64,000 nucleotides of DNA from Acetobacter sp. (GTDB taxonomy: Bacteria > Pseudomonadota > Alphaproteobacteria > Acetobacterales > Acetobacteraceae). The position numbers and the translations under genes are program-made. Of this stretch, positions 58,535-64,000 are shown one piece after another. The stretch spans positions 62,001 to 126,000 of the forward strand of contig JAFVHT010000059.1 in assembly GCA_017474285.1 (NCBI GenBank), in the 5' to 3' direction. Numbering within the stretch: position 1 is the stretch's first letter; every line of letters begins with the position of its first letter. The notes under the pieces are model-generated. The model worked only from the letters and a program-made list of their open reading frames with translations. It did no database searches and was not told where the DNA came from.

Positions 58535-58807
58535 CTATTGAGTCACCGATCCCTGCTGATACACAAGAGGATGCATCGGAGCAGATGGTACAACAGGCAC
58601 AATAGCGCCCCCAGAAGAAACTCCCAGAGAGTTACCTTGGGAATTACCTTGAGACGCGGTTACAGCAGCACCCTCCGTAGACGGTGCGTTAAAGTGCCAC
58701 TCACGATGAATGGGCTGTCGCGCAGGCGGATGCCCTTTCATGCCAAGGATTACAATAACCCCACCAAAAATAACAAACGCAACAACACTTAAAATCTGAC
58801 GACTCAT
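58535..58807 (-). CDS. Small membrane-anchored protein of unknown function
   Basis: About 90 residues from ATG 58807, with a GAG-type ribosome site; a longer in-frame start at 58840 is possible. One hydrophobic segment near residues 5-24 (ILSVVAFVIFGGVIVILGM) is followed by a proline-, serine- and glycine-rich tail with GNSQGNSLGVSSGG. This predicts an N-terminal anchor with a short disordered domain, probably outside the cytoplasm. It lies about 48 bases upstream of xerD on the same strand. I do not recognise the family. Confidence 0.5.
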   Translation of the reverse strand: MSRQILSVVAFVIFGGVIVILGMKGHPPARQPIHREWHFNAPSTEGAAVTASQGNSQGNSLGVSSGGAIVPVVPSAPMHPLVYQQGSVTQ

Positions 58808-58942
58808 ACAAACTCGATTCTCTAAAAATAAATAACGCATATCTTGTAACCGTGTTATATAGTGACTGTGATATTAAAAAAAACAATCTTAATCCTTTTT
58901 ATCTCATTTAAAATACACCCGTCAGCCACTCTTTTTCCCCTC

Positions 58943-58989
58943 TTTAGCCTTTATTCTAGTCTTTATTTTAGCCTTTACTTTATCTTTAC
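58943..58989 (+). repeat. Four degenerate 12-base tandem repeats
   Basis: TTTAGCCTTTAT, TCTAGTCTTTAT, TTTAGCCTTTAC and TTTATCTTTAC stand head to tail in the divergent promoter gap between the small membrane-protein gene and aroK-aroB. They could be tandem regulator sites or a neutral slippage product. Confidence 0.7.
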
Positions 58990-59063
58990 TTTTATAGAAT
59001 AAAACGAAACAACACATTTTGCCTCACCAAAAAAACACTTCAAAAACAACTTAATCTAAAATC

Positions 59064-60761
59064 ATGTCTCTTTCTCCTCCCCCCTCTGATTTTCAAAATA
59101 GTTCTTTTTTACCATGTCACATTGTACTTATCGGCATGATGGGCGCAGGAAAAACAACCCTAGGGCGTTCCCTGGCCCGCCGTTTAGGATACCCTTTTCT
59201 CGACAGTGATCACGAAATTGAGCGTGAAGCAGGCTGTTCTATTACCGATATTTTTGACCTCTATGGCGAAGCCGCTTTTCGCAAAAAAGAGCGCGAAGTT
59301 CTTCAACGCCTGTTAGAAGACTCCGTTCCTAAAGTTATCGCCACAGGAGGAGGAGCTTTTATGGACCCCAATACCCGCACTTTAATTCATCAAAAAGCCC
59401 TCTCTTTTTGGCTTAACTGCCCTTTACCCGTTATTGCGCGCCGTGTTGCAGAACAAACCCACCGCCCTTTACTTAACACCTCCTCCCCTCTTAAAGTTTT
59501 AGAAAACCTTTTTGCCACGCGCGCACCTATTTATGCGCAAGCTGATATAACCCTTGATTGTGAAGAGGACTCTGTAGAACACATGACAACCCGCATGATA
59601 AACGAGATTAAAAAGATAAAAGACATTACTAAAAAAGAGCCATCCTTTTTGCAACTCCCTATTACGCTTAAGCATACGCACTACAGCGTTTTTATTGGAC
59701 ATGATCTTATTGCCCAAGCGGGGAAGATTCTTACCCCTCTCCTTCCTCATAAATCCGTTGTCATTATTACAGACGACACGGTGAAACAAGAACCCTACCT
59801 CTATACTTTAGAATCCGCCCTTACACGCGCAGGCATCGTTTCACGGCATTTAAGCGTTCCCTCAGGAGAACACAGTAAAAATATAACCATCTACACCACC
59901 CTCGTAGACTCCCTTCTCAAAGAGGGGATTGAACGCCGAACAAGCATTATTGCCCTTGGAGGCGGCGTTGTTGGGGATTTGGCAGGCTTTGTTGCTTCAA
60001 CAACGTTGCGCGGTCTTCCTTTTATACAAATACCAACCACGCTTTTATCACAGGTTGACTCGTCTGTCGGAGGTAAAACGGGGATTAACACCCATTTTGG
60101 TAAAAATCTTATCGGCACGTTCCACCAGCCTCTCTGTGTACTTGCCGATACGGCAACCCTAAAATCCCTTTCCCCACGCCAAATGAAAGCTGGCTATGCG
60201 GAAATCGTTAAGGCTGGGCTAATTGGGGATGCCGAATTATTTACATGGTGTGAACAAAACGGTGCTTTAGTCCTTAAACAAGATCCCACAATCCTTGCCG
60301 AAGCCATACAACGCGCTTGCGCTTTCAAAGCTAGTGTTATTGCCACTGATGAGCGAGAAGAACAAAGCAGCAACGGGCGTGCCTTACTCAACCTTGGGCA
60401 TACTTTTGCCCATGCATTAGAAGCAGAATTAGAGTATGATGGGCGCCTCCTCCATGGGGAAGCGGTCTCTATCGGGTTGCATTTAGCCTTTGCGCTTTCA
60501 TTACGGCTTGGTCTTTGCCCAGACTCAGCGTTAGCACGTGTAACCCACCATCTCGAAAGCCTCTCTTTACTAACTCATATTCGCGATTTACCTGAAAAGG
60601 TTAAAATCGAAAACCTCATTGCCCATATGGGTAAAGATAAAAAAATACGTGAAGGGCAACTCTCTTTTGTTTTGGTTCGTGATATTGGGCAGGCTTTTAC
60701 AAACCGTGACGTTCCCATTCATCAGGTAATAGAAACCCTTAAAGCTGATGGAGCATTATAA
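59064..60761 (+). CDS. aroKB: Bifunctional shikimate kinase / 3-dehydroquinate synthase
   Basis: A 565-residue fusion of two shikimate-pathway enzymes. The AroK part (about residues 1-185) has Walker A GMMGAGKTTLGR near 26, FLDSDHEIERE and the ATGGGAF loop. The AroB part (about 195-565) has ITDDTVKQEPY near 233, ALGGGVVGDLAGFVASTTLRG near 296, TTLLSQVDSSVGGKTGIN near 325 and the metal-binding histidines in LNLGHTFAHALE and LLHGEAVSIG. In many bacteria aroK and aroB are adjacent genes. Here the stop between them is lost. Both active sites look complete, so both steps should work. Confidence 0.95.
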   Translation: MSLSPPPSDFQNSSFLPCHIVLIGMMGAGKTTLGRSLARRLGYPFLDSDHEIEREAGCSITDIFDLYGEAAFRKKEREVLQRLLEDSVPKVIATGGGAFMDPNTRTLIHQKALSFWLNCPLPVIARRVAEQTHRPLLNTSSPLKVLENLFATRAPIYAQADITLDCEEDSVEHMTTRMINEIKKIKDITKKEPSFLQLPITLKHTHYSVFIGHDLIAQAGKILTPLLPHKSVVIITDDTVKQEPYLYTLESALTRAGIVSRHLSVPSGEHSKNITIYTTLVDSLLKEGIERRTSIIALGGGVVGDLAGFVASTTLRGLPFIQIPTTLLSQVDSSVGGKTGINTHFGKNLIGTFHQPLCVLADTATLKSLSPRQMKAGYAEIVKAGLIGDAELFTWCEQNGALVLKQDPTILAEAIQRACAFKASVIATDEREEQSSNGRALLNLGHTFAHALEAELEYDGRLLHGEAVSIGLHLAFALSLRLGLCPDSALARVTHHLESLSLLTHIRDLPEKVKIENLIAHMGKDKKIREGQLSFVLVRDIGQAFTNRDVPIHQVIETLKADGAL

Positions 60762-60833
60762 ATATTCTACAAGTATTATAAATAACAAGTACTGATGAGA
60801 GACTTTAAATGCTTCTTTCTCAAACCTAAAATG

Positions 60834-60862
60834 TTGCTTAAAAACCACAACTCCCTTACAAT
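60834..60862 (+). promoter_or_regulatory. Sigma-70-type promoter for the OmpA-like gene
   Basis: TTGCTT (60834-60839) and TACAAT (60857-60862) are separated by exactly 17 bases. Transcription would start near 60869 and leave a leader of about 150 bases before the OmpA-like start codon. Confidence 0.55.
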
Positions 60863-60931
60863 TGTTCTTAATCTCTATCTTTAAGGTTTTTCTTGCCTTT
60901 TATTGGAGGTAGAGTATTGTTTTAGTTATTC

Positions 60932-60970
60932 TCTCTCCCTATATCAAATTAAGGAGAGAAAGTATTTTTT
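60932..60970 (+). terminator. Hairpin with U-tract in the leader of the OmpA-like gene
   Basis: TCTCTCC (60932-60938) pairs with GGAGAGA (60953-60959) around a 14-base loop, and TATTTTTT follows within five bases. It may terminate aroK-aroB readthrough or act as an attenuator in the leader of the downstream outer-membrane protein gene. Confidence 0.4.
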
Positions 60971-61022
60971 ACTTGGTAGTTTTGTTCGTAGTTTTGTTCC
61001 TTAATTTTATGGAGTTGAAATA

Positions 61023-62156
61023 ATGCGTTTTCGCAGTATTCTTCTTACAACAGCCTTAACGGCTGCCCCCGTTGTTGCTTCCGCAACCACAATCACAGGT
61101 CCTTACGTTGATGTTGGTGGTGGCTACAATCTCGTTCAAGACCAACACGTTCACGCTAATACACCCGCCAATGGTGCAGCCGTTCCAAAATTCTCACTGC
61201 GGCATAATACAGGATTTACTGGGTTTGGATCTTTCGGTTGGGGATTTGGTAATGGGCTCCGTGCTGAAGTCGAAGGTAATTATAACTTTTCACATGTTAA
61301 CTTTGGTGCTCACTACATAGGCCCAGGTCAAGCTGGCGGTTATCATAACACTGATGAATCTTATGGTGCTTTTGTCAATGTTCTTTATGATATTGATCTT
61401 AAACATTTCGGCATTAACTCCCCTGTAACCCCCTTCCTCGGCGTCGGTGGCGGTTACCTCTGGCAACGCTATAACAATGTCACAAACAGTCAGATGAAAC
61501 CTAGCGGTTATGCTATTAATGGTACCAATGGTGGTTTTGCATGGCAAGGCATTGTAGGTGCCGCAATTGACACAGGCCTCCCTGGCCTGCAAGTCACAGC
61601 CCAGTATCGTATGATTGGACAACCTGGCTCCTTTATGGACGGTGCATACCAGTACGGTACAGATGGTGGTCATGCTAATTTTGATCAACGTTGGAACCAT
61701 CAATTTATTCTTGGGCTCCGTTATGCGTTTGATACAGCGCCACCAGCCCCACCTGCTCCTCCGCCACCACCTGCGGCTCGCCCTGTTGTTGCTCCAGCAC
61801 CACTACCCGCACGCTCTTATCTCGTATTCTTTGATTGGGATAAATACACCCTTACAACACGGGCACGTCAAATCGTTGCTGAAGCTGCGCAAGCCTCTAC
61901 CCATGTTCGAGTCACACGGATTGAAGTTAACGGCTATACTGATAACTCAGCAGCTCGTCCTGGCCCTGCAGGACAAAAATATAACCTCGGGCTTTCTATC
62001 CGTCGTGCGAAAAGTGTTAAAGCAGAACTCGTCCGTGATGGTGTTCCTGCCTCAGTTATTGACATTCATGGTTATGGGGAAGCCCATCCGTTGGTGCCAA
62101 CAGGTCCTAACACCCGTGAACCCCAAAATCGCCGTGTGGAAATCATCCTCCACTAA
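61023..62156 (+). CDS. OmpA-family outer-membrane protein
   Basis: A 377-residue protein. Residues 1-21 form a signal peptide ending ASATT-like. Residues about 24-240 form an eight-strand type beta-barrel with alternating Gly/aromatic strands (GPYVDVGGGYNL, GFGSFGWGFGNG). A Pro/Ala linker (APPAPPAPPPPPAARP) near 242-265 leads to the C-terminal OmpA domain. There VNGYTDNSAARPG and LSIRRAKSVKAEL contain the Asp and Arg expected to bind diaminopimelate in peptidoglycan. Codon use is clean and the ribosome site is GGAG, consistent with high expression. It anchors the outer membrane to the wall. Confidence 0.9.
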   Translation: MRFRSILLTTALTAAPVVASATTITGPYVDVGGGYNLVQDQHVHANTPANGAAVPKFSLRHNTGFTGFGSFGWGFGNGLRAEVEGNYNFSHVNFGAHYIGPGQAGGYHNTDESYGAFVNVLYDIDLKHFGINSPVTPFLGVGGGYLWQRYNNVTNSQMKPSGYAINGTNGGFAWQGIVGAAIDTGLPGLQVTAQYRMIGQPGSFMDGAYQYGTDGGHANFDQRWNHQFILGLRYAFDTAPPAPPAPPPPPAARPVVAPAPLPARSYLVFFDWDKYTLTTRARQIVAEAAQASTHVRVTRIEVNGYTDNSAARPGPAGQKYNLGLSIRRAKSVKAELVRDGVPASVIDIHGYGEAHPLVPTGPNTREPQNRRVEIILH

Positions 62157-62170
62157 TTTGGATATAATAA

Positions 62171-62194
62171 GAGAGGTTGAACCTTTAACCTCTC
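62171..62194 (+). terminator. First hairpin after the OmpA-like gene
   Basis: GAGAGGTT (62171-62178) and AACCTCTC (62187-62194) form an 8-bp perfect stem with an eight-base loop. A T-tract is missing, so it probably protects the mRNA end or supports the stronger terminator that follows. Confidence 0.6.
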
Positions 62195-62202
62195 TTACTC
62201 AA

Positions 62203-62236
62203 CAAAAAAGGAGACACATACGTGTCTCCTTTTTAT
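62203..62236 (+). terminator. Strong Rho-independent terminator
   Basis: AAAAAGGAGACAC (62205-62217) pairs with GTGTCTCCTTTTT (62222-62234) over 13 bp with a four-base loop, ending in Ts. It is the clearest terminator in the window and ends the OmpA-like transcript. Confidence 0.9.
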
Positions 62237-62321
62237 TTCCTACACAAAAAGTTATGTATTAAAAGAATCTTTTTTCCTGCTACTGTTTTTTTATAACCAT
62301 CGCAAGGCTTTATTTCAATAT

Positions 62322-62777
62322 ATGATATGCTTTTTTTCTCATTACCAACTAACGCAATTTATACAATTTTTGAAATTCGGTCTTATTGGAAGCCTTGGTT
62401 TTGTCTGTGATGTTTCAGTTGTTTTTCTGCTCCGCTCGCTCTTAGGGTTAAACGCTGCTATTTTTATCGCCTATTTTGTTGCTGCTACAAGTAACTGGTT
62501 TTTAAACCGGATTTGGACATTTCAAAACGCCTCACATCAACGTCCCTTTATGCAGTGGACGCGTTTTTTATCAGCTAATAGCCTTGGATTTTTTCTTAAT
62601 CGTACAACAGTTTATCTTCTCATTTTTTTCGTGCCGTTTTGCTTCCATTTTCCACCCCTGGCGCTCGCTTGTGGGGCTTTTGTTGGTTTGTTTGCTAATT
62701 TTTTTATCAGTCGGATCGTTGTTTTTGAAACCGACTCTATTTCTCAACACTCTTCTCCTCAAAAAAAAGTAAAATGA
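62322..62777 (+). CDS. GtrA-like membrane protein
   Basis: A 151-residue protein with four membrane helices near residues 17-38, 43-62, 82-104 and 110-130. It shows the GtrA family pattern: FLKFGLIGSLGFVCDVSVVF near residue 16, NWFLNRIWTFQN near 58 and FANFFISRIVVFE near 124. Family members are thought to help move undecaprenyl-linked sugars across the membrane in polysaccharide or cell-wall modification. It follows the OmpA terminators and precedes alaS. No glycosyltransferase partner is adjacent. Confidence 0.85.
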   Translation: MICFFSHYQLTQFIQFLKFGLIGSLGFVCDVSVVFLLRSLLGLNAAIFIAYFVAATSNWFLNRIWTFQNASHQRPFMQWTRFLSANSLGFFLNRTTVYLLIFFVPFCFHFPPLALACGAFVGLFANFFISRIVVFETDSISQHSSPQKKVK

Positions 62778-63004
62778 ATTATTTTTCTCCTTCCTCCAAC
62801 AAAATGCCCCCTTTTTCTTTATTCTCTCTTTTCTTTAATTCTCTTTACGAAAAATCAGAATATGTTTTATAGTGAGGTTTAGCTTATAACACTTTTAGTG
62901 TTTGTTTTTAGTTTTCTATTTTGACGGGTCTGCTCCTTAAAAAACTTTTTCTTAACGTTTCTCAAAGTTTCTTAAAGGCACATTACACGCCTTTTTTAGG
63001 ATTG
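62778..63004 (+). other. Intergenic region upstream of alaS
   Basis: 227 bases, T-rich, without a gene. AACAC-TTTTA-GTGTT followed by a T-rich stretch near 62888-62912 is a weak terminator candidate for the GtrA-like gene. TTGACG near 62920 could be a -35 for alaS, but no good -10 is seen at 17 bases. Confidence 0.4.
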
Positions 63005-64000
63005 ATGTTTCTTGCTATGTACACAACTAGTCAATACACAACCAATCAAATTCGCCACACTTTTTTAGATTATTTTGCCAAGCACGGGCACCAAATTGTG
63101 CACTCGTCATCTCTTGTCCCGTCGCATGATCCCTCTTTGTTGTTTACAAACGCGGGTATGGTGCCTTTCAAAAATGTTTTTACAGGTCAAGAAAAACGCC
63201 CTTATTCTCGTGCAACCACAGCGCAAAAAGTCGTCCGCGCAGGTGGAAAGCATAATGATTTAGATAATGTCGGCTATACGGCACGGCATCACACTTTTTT
63301 TGAAATGATGGGAAATTTTTCTTTTGGTGACTACTTCAAACCTGAAGCCCTTAAACTTGCTTGGACACTTGTGACCAAAGAGTTTGGACTTTCCAAAGAA
63401 AAATTACTTGTCACTGTTTTTGCAGACGATGAGGAAGCCGCTCAACTTTGGCGGAAAATTGCTGGTTTAGACGACAGCCGTATTCTACGAATTTCGACTT
63501 TAGATAATTTTTGGCGTATGGGAGATACAGGTCCGTGCGGCCCTTGTTCTGAAATTTTTTATGACCACGGACCCGATGTCCCGGGGGGTATGCCCGGCAC
63601 CCCTGATGAAGACGGTGATCGGTTTGTTGAAATCTGGAATTTGGTCTTTATGCAGTATTTTGAAGACCCGCCAGGTACCCGCACCCCTCTGCCTCGCCCC
63701 TCTATTGATACAGGCATGGGGTTAGAACGTTTTGCTGCTATTATGCAAGGCAAACGCGATAATTACGATACTGATACTTTTTTAACGCTCATCCAAGCCT
63801 CCGCAGATTTGACGCATCAACCTATTCATGGGGCTTATAAAGCCAGCCATCGCGTGGTAGCCGACCATCTTCGTTCTACCGCGTTTCTTATTGCCGATGG
63901 CGTACTTCCCTCACGTGAGGGACGTGGTTATGTTTTACGCCGTATTATGCGTCGCGCTATGCGCCATTTACATATGATGGGTACAAAAGAACCCGTTTTT
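63005..64000 (+). CDS. alaS: Alanine--tRNA ligase, N-terminal part (cut by window end)
   Basis: The frame is open from 63005 to the end of the window, about 332 residues of an enzyme normally near 880. Class II catalytic-domain features are [14 protein letters not shown] near residue 15, [17 protein letters not shown] near 40, the [18 protein letters not shown] stretch near 95, [17 protein letters not shown] near 175 and [17 protein letters not shown] near 235. The ATG at 63005 has AGGA close upstream. A second in-frame ATG at 63017 gives the more usual N-terminus and is possible. The editing and C-terminal domains lie beyond the window. Confidence 0.93.
   Translation, partial: MFLAMYTTSQYTTNQIRHTFLDYFAKHGHQIVHSSSLVPSHDPSLLFTNAGMVPFKNVFTGQEKRPYSRATTAQKVVRAGGKHNDLDNVGYTARHHTFFEMMGNFSFGDYFKPEALKLAWTLVTKEFGLSKEKLLVTVFADDEEAAQLWRKIAGLDDSRILRISTLDNFWRMGDTGPCGPCSEIFYDHGPDVPGGMPGTPDEDGDRFVEIWNLVFMQYFEDPPGTRTPLPRPSIDTGMGLERFAAIMQGKRDNYDTDTFLTLIQASADLTHQPIHGAYKASHRVVADHLRSTAFLIADGVLPSREGRGYVLRRIMRRAMRHLHMMGTKEPVF

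Noticed and set aside
61615..62262. 215-residue plus-strand frame overlapping the OmpA-like gene
   Set aside because: It is a shifted-frame shadow of the OmpA-like gene: low-complexity composition, no ribosome site and no family features, while the overlapping frame has a signal peptide, barrel and OmpA domain.

Overview
The window reads as chromosome of an AT-rich alphaproteobacterium, most probably a member of the Acetobacteraceae (acetic acid bacteria), perhaps a host-associated low-GC lineage. Pointers are the alphaproteobacterial gene chain nuoN-birA-coaX-rnj-proS-lolC-lolD, the short proline-tRNA ligase, the tig-clpP-clpX-lon-hupB block, the suf operon with an Rrf2 regulator, and a fused aroK-aroB gene. 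No rRNA, CRISPR array, prophage or intact insertion sequence is visible. The assignment to a family is inference; no database search was possible.

Layout. 32-2661 (+): a di-iron lipid hydroxylase/desaturase-like membrane protein, a nucleotidyltransferase and a GT4 glycosyltransferase, probably a lipid or envelope glycoconjugate locus. 2740-5904 (+): glmU-glmS, UDP-GlcNAc synthesis. 5937-7583 (-): a DUF3108 exported protein and an IclR regulator, followed by 429 bases without a gene that hold a G/C-rich foldable element and an 80-base copy of part of the glycosyltransferase gene. 8013-27488 (-): about 19.5 kb of tightly packed genes in the order nuoA-B-C-D-E-F-G-H-I-J-K-L-N, birA, coaX, rnj, proS, lolC, lolD. 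27634-34536 (-): tRNA-Val, hupB, lon, clpX, clpP, tig, tRNA-Leu. 34725-36164 (-): NAD(P)HX repair enzyme. 36197-43686 (-): a type I restriction-modification island (hsdM, hsdS, hsdR, a YgjP-like metallopeptidase and a DUF3644-like protein with a HEPN-type R-x4-H motif). 44028-44489 (+): a small membrane protein. 44525-50966 (-): suf Fe-S cluster operon. 51171-52472 (-): DUF445 protein. 52643-55450 (+): a phosphoenolpyruvate carboxylase-like protein with a non-canonical active site. 55637-56384 (+): a broken methyltransferase. 56468-58807 (-): accA, xerD and a small membrane-anchored protein. 59064-62777 (+): aroK-aroB fusion, OmpA-like protein, GtrA-like protein. 63005-64000 (+): alaS, cut by the window end.

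The main surprises concern the respiratory complex I cluster and frame integrity. nuoM is absent from between nuoL and nuoN, where only 58 bases remain. nuoC is split by a -1 frame change that falls exactly on a U UUU UUA heptamer, followed by a 7-bp inverted repeat. hsdR and the methyltransferase are also split, in each case at a homopolymer run (A6, T6, C9). These may be programmed or slippage-rescued frameshifts, recent gene decay, or homopolymer errors in the assembly; the raw sequence cannot decide. The defence island combines a type I restriction system, whose restriction subunit is frameshifted, with a candidate HEPN ribonuclease.
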